64,000 bases of DNA, taken from Bacteroidota bacterium. Lineage in GTDB: Bacteria; Bacteroidota; Bacteroidia; Chitinophagales; Chitinophagaceae. The notes beneath the pieces were generated by a model, which saw only the letters and a list, made by a program, of their open reading frames with translations, was not told the DNA's origin and searched no databases. The stretch is from contig JAFAFR010000023.1 of NCBI GenBank assembly GCA_023423405.1, positions 1-64,000 of the forward strand. Direction: 5' to 3'. Below are positions 53,015-62,740 of this stretch, piece after piece (the first letter of the stretch is position 1; every line of letters starts with the position of its first letter). A program made the position numbers and the translations under genes.

Positions 53015-55486
53015 ATGAAAAAAATTGTTTTGCTGCTGGGATGGCTGTTGCCGGCAGTAGCAACCAAAGCACAGGAACAGTCCAACCTTCTTTGGTACCG
53101 CCAGCCGGCGGGAAACTCCTGGGAATCGGCCCTGCCGCTCGGAAATGGATTCATCGGGGCCATGGTCTATGGCAATACGGAAAGGGATATTTTCCAGTTG
53201 AACGAAGGCACGCTCTGGAGTGGCGGTCCCAACCGCAACGACCGGCCGGTGAACCAGGATTCGCTCAAAGCCATACGGGAACTGATCTTTACAGGCAGTT
53301 TGAAGGAAGCGGAAAGAATGGCTGCCCGCCACCTGCAATCCGATCGCAACTGGGGCATGATGTTTCAGCCGGCCGGTAATCTTGAACTCGTATTCCCCGG
53401 GCACGATTCCGCATCGGTAAGTCAATACAGGAGGGAGCTCGACATCAGCAGAGCGGTAACAAAAACCGTGTACACTTATAACGGTGTTCAATATACGCGG
53501 GAAGCTTTTTGCTCCTTTGGAGGAAATGGCCTGGTGATCAGGCTCAGCGCGAGCCGTAAAGGCGCCCTGAACCTGGCGGTGGAAGCCAATACCCTGCACC
53601 AGCCGCAATCTGTGCTGGTGAAAGACGCCGGTACCATCGTTGTAAACGGCACCAGCGCCAGCCATGAAAGAGTACAGGGTAAGGTGAACTTTGAATTCCT
53701 TGTAAAAGTGATCGCCAAAGGCGGCAGCCAGCAGGCAGGAGAAAAGGGTATAGTTATCAGCAAAGCCAACGAGGTGCTGATCTATACCACCATTGCAACC
53801 AATGTGGTGAACTACTACGACATCAGTGCAGACCCATCGGCCCGTACGCATGCGGCTATGACAGCATTAACGGCAAAAACCTACCAGCAGGAACTCAGGG
53901 AGCATATAAACTATTACCAGCATTTTTTCAACCGGGTGCAGTTGAACCTGGGAGGAGCATCCTCCGCGGCGCATCCAACGGATATGCGTATCCGCGCTTT
54001 CAAAGGCGGCGACGACCTGTCGCTGGTGACACTGTATTTTCAGTTTGGACGTTATCTCCTGATCTCGGCTTCCCGCGCCGGCGGCCAGCCGGCTACGCTG
54101 CAGGGCCTGTGGAACAACCAGATGGCGCCGCCCTGGGACAGCAAATACACCATCAATATCAATACGGAGATGAACTACTGGCCGGCGGAACCCACCAACC
54201 TCACCGAACAGCACATACCCCTGGTGGAAATGGTGAAGGACCTTTCCGTTACCGGGCAACTGACGGCCCGCCAGATGTATGGCTCGCGGGGTTGGGTGGC
54301 CCATCATAATACAGACCTGTGGCGTATTACGGGGCCGGTTGACCCAATATATTATGCCATGTGGCCACAGGGCGGCGCCTGGCTCAGCCAACATGTATGG
54401 GAGAAATTCTTGTTCGGCGGCGATACGGCTTACCTGCGTACCGTATACCCGGTGCTGAAAGGAGCCGCGCAGTTTTACCTCGATTTCCTGGTGGAAGAAC
54501 CTGTTCACCACTGGCTGGTGGTGGCGCCGTCGATGAGTCCCGAGAACAATCCCCGTATTCCCAACAGCAGTTCTATCGCCGCAGGAACGACGATGGACAA
54601 CCAGATCGTTTTTGATCTCTTTTCCCATGTGATACGGGCAGCTCGTTTCCTGCAAACCGATGCGGCATTTGTGGATTCTGTAAAAGCGGCACGTGACCGG
54701 CTGCCTCCCATGCAGATCGGCAAGCATGGCCAGTTGCAGGAATGGCTGCAGGACTACGATGACCCGGCAGACGACCACCGGCACGTTTCCCACCTGTTTG
54801 GGCTGCATCCGGGCAGGATGATTTCGCCCTTTCGCACGCCGGAAATTTTCGCCGCGGCACGGCAGAGCCTGCTTTTCCGCGGCGATGGCGGCACCGGCTG
54901 GAGCATGGGCTGGAAAGTGAATTTCTGGGCCCGCTTCCAGGACGGCAACCACGCCTGGTCGATGATTGAAAACCAGCTTACACCGCTGGATGCAAAGAAT
55001 AAAGTAGGCGCAGGCGGTACTTACCCGAACCTTTTCGATGCGCATCCGCCTTTCCAGATCGACGGCAATTTCGGTTGTACGGCGGGGATAGCCGAGATGT
55101 TGCTGCAAAGTCACGATGGTGCTGTGCAACTTCTTCCCGCCCTGCCGGATGCCTGGAAAAACGGAAGCATAAAGGGACTCCGTGCCCGGGGCGGGTTTGA
55201 GTTGCTGGAAATGGAATGGCAGAACGGCCGCCTGAAAAAGGCGGTTATCCGTTCGGCACTGGGCGGCAACTTGCGGTTGCGCCTTCCCGTTAGCGAGGTG
55301 AGAATCGCCGGCAAGCCGTTGCCCGCAGCCACCGGCGTCAATCCCAATCCTTATTACGAAGTACCGGAAATACCAGCGCCCCTGGTGGTAGCAGGGGCGC
55401 TGGTGCAAGAGGTGGCGTTGAAGCCAACCTGGTTATTTGACCTGCCTACAAAGGCAGACCAGCGTTATGTTTTTAGTTTTCCCTAA
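53015..55486 (+). CDS. GH95 family alpha-L-fucosidase-type glycosidase
   Basis: An 823-residue secreted glycosidase of GH95 (1,2-alpha-L-fucosidase or alpha-L-galactosidase). The signal peptide ends near ATKAQ. The N-terminal beta-super-sandwich (about 25-285, with LWYRQPAGNSWESALPLGNG) is followed by the (alpha/alpha)6 barrel. The catalytic set is present: Asn381 and Asn383 in TININTEMNYWPAE, acid Glu510 in MSPENNP and Asp683 in FQIDGNFG. A C-terminal beta domain closes the chain. The length matches the family (about 780-850). It converges with the SusCD operon 2, overlapping by four bases, but is transcribed separately, so it may not be its partner. Confidence 0.93.
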   Translation: MKKIVLLLGWLLPAVATKAQEQSNLLWYRQPAGNSWESALPLGNGFIGAMVYGNTERDIFQLNEGTLWSGGPNRNDRPVNQDSLKAIRELIFTGSLKEAERMAARHLQSDRNWGMMFQPAGNLELVFPGHDSASVSQYRRELDISRAVTKTVYTYNGVQYTREAFCSFGGNGLVIRLSASRKGALNLAVEANTLHQPQSVLVKDAGTIVVNGTSASHERVQGKVNFEFLVKVIAKGGSQQAGEKGIVISKANEVLIYTTIATNVVNYYDISADPSARTHAAMTALTAKTYQQELREHINYYQHFFNRVQLNLGGASSAAHPTDMRIRAFKGGDDLSLVTLYFQFGRYLLISASRAGGQPATLQGLWNNQMAPPWDSKYTININTEMNYWPAEPTNLTEQHIPLVEMVKDLSVTGQLTARQMYGSRGWVAHHNTDLWRITGPVDPIYYAMWPQGGAWLSQHVWEKFLFGGDTAYLRTVYPVLKGAAQFYLDFLVEEPVHHWLVVAPSMSPENNPRIPNSSSIAAGTTMDNQIVFDLFSHVIRAARFLQTDAAFVDSVKAARDRLPPMQIGKHGQLQEWLQDYDDPADDHRHVSHLFGLHPGRMISPFRTPEIFAAARQSLLFRGDGGTGWSMGWKVNFWARFQDGNHAWSMIENQLTPLDAKNKVGAGGTYPNLFDAHPPFQIDGNFGCTAGIAEMLLQSHDGAVQLLPALPDAWKNGSIKGLRARGGFELLEMEWQNGRLKKAVIRSALGGNLRLRLPVSEVRIAGKPLPAATGVNPNPYYEVPEIPAPLVVAGALVQEVALKPTWLFDLPTKADQRYVFSFP

Positions 55487-56790
55487 CCTTCAGTGTTGGG
55501 AAGTGGCAACTGGCTCCATATATCGTCGTCCGGGCGGTCTTTGGGCAGGGTGGAAAGACGGTCCAGGCGGCGCAGGTCAATCCAGCGGTGTCCTTCGTAA
55601 AACAGCGAATAGCGCCGTTCGTAGAGCAACTCGTTGAGCAGGGCTTCGGGTGTAACGGCGCCGGCATAGGGCGAAAGGTTATGCCCGGTGCGGACCCTAT
55701 TCAGCGCAACGATGGCATCTGGCAACTGGTTGCTGTGGATCTTTGCCTCCGCGTAGATCAGGATCAGCTCTTCGTTGCGGATCAACGGCTGCGAAGCAGT
55801 GCTGGAAGTATATACCCAAACATCGCGGTTGCTGCTGAGCCCCTGCAGGGAAGCTGTGCTGTTACGCAGGCTGGCCTTGCCAATACGGTCGTCGCCGGCA
55901 AGAATATCGGTAGCAAAGCTGGGGTGTGCGGGACGCACTTCGCCGTTCTGGTTTTGTGGCAGGAAGAGCCCGTTCAACTGGTCGCCCGAGCCGGTGCTGT
56001 ATTCGTGGTACACACCGGTGTAAAAATTGCCGTTGAGGTCGAGGAAGGACTCGTTCAGCGCTGTCAGCACTGCCGGGTAGTCGGCCTGATAGAGTGCCAC
56101 CCTTGCAGCCAGGGCGCGATTAAAGCGGATGAGTCCCGCTGCGTCGCTGAAGCCGGCAAAGCCCGATGTGAGCGGAAACGCAACAGAAGCGCCGGACAAA
56201 TCAGTCTTACCTGCGGTAAGAAGATCCTGGATCGCTTTCAGTCCATCGGAATAGGAAACGATGGGCCCCAATTGGTTGGGATCGGCCACATCTACCCGGA
56301 TACCGTTTTCGTAGGTGAGGTTCAATGCCAGCAGCAACTGGTAGGCCTTGATGGTTTTCGCAAAACCGGTATAGGCTTTTTTCTGTTCGGCGCTGATCTG
56401 GCTGGAATTTTCAGCCGATGCTTCGAGCACATTGCAGTTTTTTACCACGCGGTAACGTGCTGCCCAGGGATTGGTGGTATAAAAAGCGTTGTTGGTCAGT
56501 TGTGCTTCGTTGGCGCCCAGCAGGTCGGTGATGTACCGCGGCTCGGAGCCGGAGAAACGATATCCTTCCCTGCCAAGCGTAGCCACTTCATCTATGTAAA
56601 GCGGAATTTCATTGCGCATGCCCGATTCTGTTCCGCTCACCAGGTTGTTGAGCTGGCTGGGCGTGGCGTTCTGGAGAAAATCTTCAACAGTGGGACTGTT
56701 CAGGTTGCCGTAATCTTTTTTGCAGGAACCAAGCGCCAGGGTCAAAGCCAGCAGCAGCACTTGTCCTTTTATAATGATGGTATGTTTCAT
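55483..56790 (-). CDS. SusD/RagB family lipoprotein (operon 2)
   Basis: A 435-residue outer-membrane lipoprotein: signal peptide with lipobox (LALGSC, Cys23), N-terminal helices including AFYTTNPWAARYRVVKNCNVLE and the C-terminal SusD region YERRYSLFYEGHRWIDLRRLDRL. It is the last gene of the seven-gene operon, 17 bases after susC. It is short for a glycan-binding SusD, as in operon 1. No polysaccharide-degrading enzyme belongs to the operon, so the ligand may be a small organic molecule. Its stop overlaps the GH95 stop by four bases. Confidence 0.92.
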   Translation of the reverse strand: MKHTIIIKGQVLLLALTLALGSCKKDYGNLNSPTVEDFLQNATPSQLNNLVSGTESGMRNEIPLYIDEVATLGREGYRFSGSEPRYITDLLGANEAQLTNNAFYTTNPWAARYRVVKNCNVLEASAENSSQISAEQKKAYTGFAKTIKAYQLLLALNLTYENGIRVDVADPNQLGPIVSYSDGLKAIQDLLTAGKTDLSGASVAFPLTSGFAGFSDAAGLIRFNRALAARVALYQADYPAVLTALNESFLDLNGNFYTGVYHEYSTGSGDQLNGLFLPQNQNGEVRPAHPSFATDILAGDDRIGKASLRNSTASLQGLSSNRDVWVYTSSTASQPLIRNEELILIYAEAKIHSNQLPDAIVALNRVRTGHNLSPYAGAVTPEALLNELLYERRYSLFYEGHRWIDLRRLDRLSTLPKDRPDDDIWSQLPLPNTEG

Positions 56791-56807
56791 GATAAAACGA
56801 TGTTGGG

Positions 56808-59756
56808 TTAAAAATCAATGGTCAGGTGAAAATCGGCGCGTTTGGTAGCGGGATAGGGTAATACATCTATACCACTGGAGAACCCGGTTCCAAAATTGGA
56901 AACCTCCGGATCATAGGATTTGTAATTGGTGAGGGTGATGTAATTGTTCAGGGAAGCACCCACGCGCAATCCCTTAACAAAATTCAACCCCTGTATTTTG
57001 GGAAAATAGTAATAGAGACCGATTTCGCGTACCCTGAAATAACCGGCGTCTTTCACAAAAATAGAAGCTGTGGATCCCACCTGCATGATGCGGTAAATGC
57101 CATCGGGCACACCTTTGTCGTTGGTAACATCGTCGAAGTCTGCACTGGTGCCGCCAAAATCGCTTTGCAGCGAAGTAAGGTTTACGTTTTCGCCACCTTT
57201 TTTCCAGTGCAGCAGGAAACGCAGGCTCAGCCTGTTCCAGAAACTGATTTCGTTGAAGCTGTTCATCTGGAAATCAGGTTCAGCATCTCCCAGCACACCA
57301 ATTCCCTGGCCATTCAATCCCACCAGTTGGGTAGCCGATTTCCCTTCTTCGATCTGGAAGGAGCCCAGCACATAACCGAAGGAGCCCAGCGGTGTGGAAG
57401 GCACTGTGAGTTTGGTAACCTTGCTGCGGTTGAGCCAGAAGTTCACAGAACTGGTCCAGGTAACCGTGCGGTTGCTCACCGGTTTTACATTCAGGCCAAT
57501 TTCCACTCCCTGGTTGCGCAGATCGCCGGCGTTGGCCCATTGCGTACTGAAACCGGAAGAGGCGGGCAGGCCGGCCAGCATGAGGAAATCGTAGATGTTC
57601 TTGTTGTAGTAGGTGGCGCTCAGTCCCAGTTTGCCGTTCAGCAGGGCCAGGTCGAAACCGGCTTCGAGCTCTGTTTGCCGTTCGGGCTTGATGCCGGTAT
57701 TACCACGCTGGATATTCACCAGCGATCCGGGATAGCCATCGATATTGGCAACCACCATGGAAGTGAACTTGCTGCCATAAGCAGGCGTATTATTTGCCTG
57801 GCCGTAAGCAGCGCGCAATTTAAAGTCTTCCACGAAGCCGGTTTTAATGGCGCCGAGGCGGGTGAGGTTCACCGAGAGTCCTGCTTTCGGATAGGCATAG
57901 AATTTAGATACATCGCCGTTGTTGGAAGAGCGGTCGAAGCGCACGCCGCCGGTGAGGGTGATGGCTTCGTGGATCAGGGCTTCTTCCTGGATGAATATGC
58001 CGTCGTTCTTGAACTTCGTGCGGAACTGGGTGGCCGTGAGCGCGCCGGCCTGGTTCACGTTCGACTGGCCGGAGATCACTTGGGTGGCCACATTCAGCAG
58101 GTTGTCGTAGTCGCCCTTTTCCTGCGTAATGCCCGCAGAGGTGGTGAAAGAAAGATTATCGCCTGCCTGGAACTGGTTCACCAGCGATAAAATGTAGTTG
58201 GTGTTGAGGTTATTGGTATTGCCCTGTGCGCTGGTGCCCTTGTTCACTGCCTGGAACTGGAGAATGCCGGGAAAGAGCGCGGTTGTTTTAAGTTGGTAGA
58301 AATCAAATCCGCCTCTTCCGATGAAACGGGTGGTGCTGCGGTCGGACTGCTGCAGGATGGCATCGAGGTTGAGACCCGTAAGAAAACGGTTCACCGATTC
58401 GTTGTTGGTCATCAATGCAACGGTCTGCAGCGGGTTGGATGCGGCAAAATTGTTGTTGGGATATTCGCCGTTAGCATTGGGATGCAGCTCTGCAAAACTG
58501 GGCGTGGAGGAAAGCGCCACGCCAAGGGTAACGCCGGCATTGTCGTTGCCGCTGAGGGAACGGTCAGCGGAAGAATTAATGTAATTGCTGCTTATGCCAA
58601 TTTTTATTTTATCGGTGATGCGGTGGTCGAGGTTGAGGCGCAGGCTGGTATTGCGGTAGCCGGTTCTTTTTACAATACCATCCTCGGCTTTTTGAGAAGC
58701 AGAGAAGAAGAAGCCGGTCTTTTCTCCGCCGCCGCTCAGGCTCAGTGTGGTATTACGCGCAAATCCTTTGTTGCCGTACACTTCTTTTTCATAGTCGTAG
58801 ATCTTACCGGCGGCGGCAGCGTCGAGGTATTGCTGGCGCAGCGCGGCGCTGGTGGCGGGGTCGGAAGAGAGACTGGCGGCCTTATCGGCGTCGAACTGGC
58901 GTACGCCCAGCAGCTTGCGGGCAGAGATCACACCCAGGTCCTGCGACAGGCTGACCCTGGTGCGGCCCTGCTTGCCGCGTTTGGTGGTGATGATGATCAC
59001 ACCACCCGCAGCCCTGGATCCGTAAATGGCCGCTGCCGATGCGCCTTTCAGGATCTCGATGTTCTCAATGTCTTCCGCCCGGATGTCGGCAATACGGCTG
59101 GAGGGATTGTCCTGCGTGGAAGTGGCGCCTGTGGCGCCTGCTGAAGTAACCGAGTTGATGCCGGCGCTGGTGGCGGTATTGTCAACGAATACGCCGTCCA
59201 CCACGTACAGGGGTTGAGTATTGCCATATACAGATGTTACGCCGCGGAGCTTCACCGACATGCCGCCACCAGGTGCGCCGGTATTGGCGTTGATGTAGGC
59301 GCCGGGGATCTTACCGTTGAGGGCCGCGTCAAAAGTTTGTGCGGGCGCAGTGCCGTTCAGTTCTTTGGAAGAAATGGATACCACGGCGTTGGCGAGGTTG
59401 CGGCGTTTCAGGCTAGTAGCCAAACCGGTGACCACCACCTCATCGAGCCGCGCAACGTCTTCGGCCAATGTGATGATCCCGTTGCCGCTCAACTGGGATG
59501 CGGGCACCACCAGGGTTTTAAAGCCGGTGAAGCTGACGAGGAGCCGGCTGTTCTCAGGTGCATCGAGACTAAATTGCCCGGTGGCATCGGTAGTGGTGCC
59601 GCGGTTGGAATTTTCGATCGTAATACTTGCATTGGGAATGGGATTGCCTTTGGCATCCAGCACTTTTCCCGTAATGGTCCTTTGCTGCGCCTGCAGGCTG
59701 GCGGGGAGCAGCCAGCAGGTAAGCATGACAGTTAGAAAGCAGAGCACTTGTTTCAT
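56808..59756 (-). CDS. SusC/RagA TonB-linked transporter (operon 2)
   Basis: A 982-residue outer-membrane transporter. The signal peptide ends at PASLQAQ. A carboxypeptidase-regulatory-like domain (about 26-95) is followed by the plug (LDEVVVTGLATSLKRRNLANA, then EILKGASAAAIYGSRAAGGV) and the barrel ending in YPATKRADFHLTIDF. The TonB-box-like region VVVTGLATSLKRR differs from the usual VVVGYGTQ and from that of operon 1, so the two transporters belong to different subgroups. It is the sixth gene of the operon, 27 bases after the first CMD gene. Ligand unknown. Confidence 0.95.
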   Translation of the reverse strand: MKQVLCFLTVMLTCWLLPASLQAQQRTITGKVLDAKGNPIPNASITIENSNRGTTTDATGQFSLDAPENSRLLVSFTGFKTLVVPASQLSGNGIITLAEDVARLDEVVVTGLATSLKRRNLANAVVSISSKELNGTAPAQTFDAALNGKIPGAYINANTGAPGGGMSVKLRGVTSVYGNTQPLYVVDGVFVDNTATSAGINSVTSAGATGATSTQDNPSSRIADIRAEDIENIEILKGASAAAIYGSRAAGGVIIITTKRGKQGRTRVSLSQDLGVISARKLLGVRQFDADKAASLSSDPATSAALRQQYLDAAAAGKIYDYEKEVYGNKGFARNTTLSLSGGGEKTGFFFSASQKAEDGIVKRTGYRNTSLRLNLDHRITDKIKIGISSNYINSSADRSLSGNDNAGVTLGVALSSTPSFAELHPNANGEYPNNNFAASNPLQTVALMTNNESVNRFLTGLNLDAILQQSDRSTTRFIGRGGFDFYQLKTTALFPGILQFQAVNKGTSAQGNTNNLNTNYILSLVNQFQAGDNLSFTTSAGITQEKGDYDNLLNVATQVISGQSNVNQAGALTATQFRTKFKNDGIFIQEEALIHEAITLTGGVRFDRSSNNGDVSKFYAYPKAGLSVNLTRLGAIKTGFVEDFKLRAAYGQANNTPAYGSKFTSMVVANIDGYPGSLVNIQRGNTGIKPERQTELEAGFDLALLNGKLGLSATYYNKNIYDFLMLAGLPASSGFSTQWANAGDLRNQGVEIGLNVKPVSNRTVTWTSSVNFWLNRSKVTKLTVPSTPLGSFGYVLGSFQIEEGKSATQLVGLNGQGIGVLGDAEPDFQMNSFNEISFWNRLSLRFLLHWKKGGENVNLTSLQSDFGGTSADFDDVTNDKGVPDGIYRIMQVGSTASIFVKDAGYFRVREIGLYYYFPKIQGLNFVKGLRVGASLNNYITLTNYKSYDPEVSNFGTGFSSGIDVLPYPATKRADFHLTIDF

Positions 59757-59783
59757 GTTAAGCGTTGGTTTTGATAAGAGAAA

Positions 59784-60335
59784 TCATTTATAAGGATTGT
59801 AATGGAGGTATCCTTCTTCTGCCCGGCGCGGACCGCGGTCCACGTATACCTGCCGGTCCTGCGGGGCATCGGTGCCCAGCCCGTCCACATAGCGGTTGAA
59901 CATACAAAAGGCCGCTGCAATGAGTACGGTATCGTGTATTTCACGATCGGTGGCGCCGGCTTCGCGGGCGGCGCTGACCTGCTCAGCCGTTACGTATTTA
60001 CCGCCTTTTTGCACACTGCCCGCAATGGTGAGCAGGGCCTTGAGCTTTTCGCTCAGCGGCATGGAACGGAAATCGGCTTTCACCTGGTCGATAAAGGCCA
60101 TATCACACTGCAGGTAGTGCTGGGCAATGCCGCCGTGTGCGTTCTGACAGAAGAAACAATCGTTGAGGGAAGACACATAGGTGCCGATCAGTTCCCTTTC
60201 TCCTCTTGTGAGCGTATTGTTTTTGTCGCGCAGCAGGATTTCTGCGAACTCATTGAGCGGTTTGGCCGTTTCTGGCCGGAATGCCATTGGACCACGGATG
60301 CCGGGTAGTCCCTCCGGTAATTGAATGTGTGCCAT
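59784..60335 (-). CDS. AhpD-like carboxymuconolactone decarboxylase family protein (copy 1)
   Basis: A 183-residue CMD-fold protein. The AhpD-type active motif is intact: glutamate in RGERELIGTYVSS, then CFFCQNAHG with a CxxC and His. The N-terminus (MAHIQLPEGLPGI) and overall plan match two neighbouring copies, showing tandem duplication. AhpD-type proteins are thiol peroxidase or disulfide reductase systems; others decarboxylate or act on small substrates. Here the CxxC suggests redox chemistry. It sits between susC (27 bases downstream) and copy 2 (eight bases upstream). No signal peptide, so cytoplasmic. Confidence 0.88.
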   Translation of the reverse strand: MAHIQLPEGLPGIRGPMAFRPETAKPLNEFAEILLRDKNNTLTRGERELIGTYVSSLNDCFFCQNAHGGIAQHYLQCDMAFIDQVKADFRSMPLSEKLKALLTIAGSVQKGGKYVTAEQVSAAREAGATDREIHDTVLIAAAFCMFNRYVDGLGTDAPQDRQVYVDRGPRRAEEGYLHYNPYK

Positions 60336-60343
60336 ATTATTGG

Positions 60344-60889
60344 TTAATCTTTTTTCGGTGGATTGTATCCCTGCTCGGCGAGGCGCTGCCCCATAGCGGC
60401 ATACAGTTCAGGTTCTGCAGGGGTAAGCGTTGCCAGTCCGTCCACGTAACGGTTGAACATAGAAAAAGTAGCGGCGATCAGCACGGTATCGTGGATCTCA
60501 CGGTCATCTGCACCCGCTTCGCGTGCCCGGTTGATGTCGTACGGCATCACCTGTTTGCCGAGCACCTGCACCTTACCGGCAATATGCAGCAGCGCTTCCA
60601 GTTTTTCGGTTATAGGAGCCTGTGAGAGATCGTTCAGTACGGCGTCTACCGTGCCGGCATGTTCTCCATAAAGGCAGCGGGCTGCTGCAGCGTGGCTGCT
60701 CATGCAGAAATGACAATGGTTGCGCGATGAAACATAGGCGGAGATCAGTTCCCGCTCTGCAGGTGAGAGGGGAGAAGGGCCGCGCAACAATACTTCCGCC
60801 AGGGCATAGAGCGGGCGGGCGGTTTCGGGGCGAAAGAGGGCCAGGCTGCGAATCCCGGGTACACCGGCTTCCAGTTCAATATGCGCCAT
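60344..60889 (-). CDS. AhpD-like carboxymuconolactone decarboxylase family protein (copy 2)
   Basis: A 181-residue paralogue of the adjacent genes (start MAHIELEAGVPGI). The motif is AERELISAYVSSRNHCHFC with the CxxC and a following histidine in MSSHAA. Its start lies inside the end of the MFS gene (14-base overlap), so it is translated together with it. The three copies are clearly related but well diverged, which favours distinct roles or a hetero-oligomer; CMD proteins are usually trimers or hexamers. Cytoplasmic, no signal peptide. Confidence 0.88.
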   Translation of the reverse strand: MAHIELEAGVPGIRSLALFRPETARPLYALAEVLLRGPSPLSPAERELISAYVSSRNHCHFCMSSHAAAARCLYGEHAGTVDAVLNDLSQAPITEKLEALLHIAGKVQVLGKQVMPYDINRAREAGADDREIHDTVLIAATFSMFNRYVDGLATLTPAEPELYAAMGQRLAEQGYNPPKKD

Positions 60890-62114
60890 TTTCAGCAGGT
60901 TTTGCAGGGGTGAACAATAAAGTGACCAGTCCTACCAGGAAGACCAGCGAAAAAACAAAGAGGGAATTTCCATAACCACCCAGCTCCGTTACCAGCACGC
61001 CCACAAAAAGTACGGCGACGGCGGTAAGGATCCTGCCGGCATTAAAACAAAAGCCCGTGGCCGTACCCCGGATGGTTACGGGAAAAAGCTGCGGGATATA
61101 TACCGACAAAACACCCTGGCTGGCGCCGAAGAAAAGGGCCATTACCAATATCTCGGCGTATATGATGGTATGGAACTGTGCATTGGTTTTGAAGAGTACG
61201 AAGGAAAGCAGGGTGCAGGCGCTGAAGCAGAGCAGGAGCGACTTCCGGATGCCGATGGCCTGCATGAGCCAGCCCGATGCAAAACCGCCTACCAGTCCGC
61301 CCATGCCCAGCATCATCATGCTGATGCCTCTTTCCTGCTGCCCGTCACCCTCCGTCACCAGGCCCTGGATCCAGGTGGGTATCCAGGAAAAGATGGCCCA
61401 GAGCCCAATCAGCATGGAGCCGAATATTACCGAACCGGTGAGCACGTCACGGGCATGGGTAGCCGTAAAAAGCTGTGGCCGGGAACCGGGTGATGACGCG
61501 GGCTCATTGTGCTGTCGCCGCCAGACTTCCGATTCGCGTAGCAGCCTGGTGGAGAGCAGTGCCAGCAGCAGGGGCAGATAACCTACATTGAAACCCTGGC
61601 GCCAGGAGTGGAAAAGAATATCGATGAGCCCGGCGGAAAAAATACCGATGGGAATGGAGATGGACAGTATGCCCAGGAATATGGTGCGGGTTTTTTCGGG
61701 CCACTCCTCCATCATGATGGTGGTGGTGGTAACCAGCACGGCGCCCAGGCCGAAACCGCTGAAGAAGCGGCAGATGAGCACGCCGGTCCAGTCCGACATG
61801 CGGCCGGTAGCAATGGTGAAGAGGGCATAGCTTGCGATGGAAAGGATCACGGCGGGCTTGCGGCCGAAGCGGTCGCTGAACCAGCCGCAGGTGAATCCGC
61901 CCACGGCTCCTCCTAATATAAAAATGGCGCTGATATAGGCCGAGATATGGTTGAGCGCCTCGGGATCCTGGTCGCCCAGCAGGTCGCGCACGGCCACCGG
62001 CAGGTACACCGACATAAGGGTGGAAATGGTTCCGGCGAAAGCCGTGCCCAGGAAGCAGATCGCAAAAAGGATCCAGTGATAGCGACTGATGCGCTGGTCG
62101 GTTTGCTGGCTCAT
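60876..62114 (-). CDS. MFS transporter
   Basis: A 412-residue major-facilitator protein with about twelve membrane helices. The inter-helix motif A is GWFSDRFGRKPA (positions about 80-91), and a second, weaker motif lies between helices 8 and 9 (GWLMQAIGIRKS). The pattern resembles aromatic-acid/H+ symporters and sugar-phosphate-type carriers (SLC22/AAHS type). It overlaps the stop of copy 3 by four bases and copy 2 by 14 bases. It likely carries the compound brought in by SusCD across the inner membrane. Direction cannot be told. Confidence 0.9.
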   Translation of the reverse strand: MSQQTDQRISRYHWILFAICFLGTAFAGTISTLMSVYLPVAVRDLLGDQDPEALNHISAYISAIFILGGAVGGFTCGWFSDRFGRKPAVILSIASYALFTIATGRMSDWTGVLICRFFSGFGLGAVLVTTTTIMMEEWPEKTRTIFLGILSISIPIGIFSAGLIDILFHSWRQGFNVGYLPLLLALLSTRLLRESEVWRRQHNEPASSPGSRPQLFTATHARDVLTGSVIFGSMLIGLWAIFSWIPTWIQGLVTEGDGQQERGISMMMLGMGGLVGGFASGWLMQAIGIRKSLLLCFSACTLLSFVLFKTNAQFHTIIYAEILVMALFFGASQGVLSVYIPQLFPVTIRGTATGFCFNAGRILTAVAVLFVGVLVTELGGYGNSLFVFSLVFLVGLVTLLFTPAKPAENGAY

Positions 62115-62677
62115 GGCGCTTTTTTTAAATGGTCATAACCCTGAGGCAACCGGTTGTAGCCGTTGTCTTTCAGTCTTTGCCCCAGCGCCTGGTAAAAAGC
62201 AGGATCGGCCGGTGTTATGGTAGCCAGTCCGTCCACATAGCGGTTGTACAAACAGAAGAGGGCGGCGATCAGCACGGTATCGTGGATCTCGGTATCGGTT
62301 GCGCCGGCATCGCGGGCAGCCTGTACGGTTGCGGCAGTTACGGACTTTCCCGATTCCTGCACCTGGGCGGCGATCGCCAGCAGGCCTTTCATTTTTTCAG
62401 AAACAGGCGCTGTAGCCGGATCCTGTTTTACGAGACGGCTGGTTTCGGTTTCTCCCAGCAATACATCGGCGGCGGCGGTATGCGCGGTGGCGCAGAACCG
62501 GCAATGGTTGCGATGGGAAACAAGGGTGGCGATCAGTTCCCGTTCCGCTTCGGTAAGCGAATTGGGGCCGCGCAGCAAAAATTGGGTGAGTTCACGGATC
62601 GGTTCCGCCGTGTCTTTACGGTATTCGAGCAGCCCGGTAATACCGGGAAGGTGCTCTTCCAGTGGAATGTATGGCAT
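62111..62677 (-). CDS. AhpD-like carboxymuconolactone decarboxylase family protein (copy 3)
   Basis: A 188-residue third paralogue (start MPYIPLEEHLPGI). The motif AERELIATLVSHRNHCRFC with histidine in ATAHTAAA is intact. Its stop overlaps the MFS start by four bases. It is the most divergent of the three at the N-terminus. It lies 63 bases after the small unknown gene that opens the operon. Cytoplasmic; probably acts with copies 1 and 2 on an imported compound. Confidence 0.88.
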   Translation of the reverse strand: MPYIPLEEHLPGITGLLEYRKDTAEPIRELTQFLLRGPNSLTEAERELIATLVSHRNHCRFCATAHTAAADVLLGETETSRLVKQDPATAPVSEKMKGLLAIAAQVQESGKSVTAATVQAARDAGATDTEIHDTVLIAALFCLYNRYVDGLATITPADPAFYQALGQRLKDNGYNRLPQGYDHLKKAP

Positions 62678-62740
62678 GAAATAGAATTGTAAAAGGCTTA
62701 AGCCCCGAGGCTAAGCGGATGAAAACAAAAAACCGGTTGC

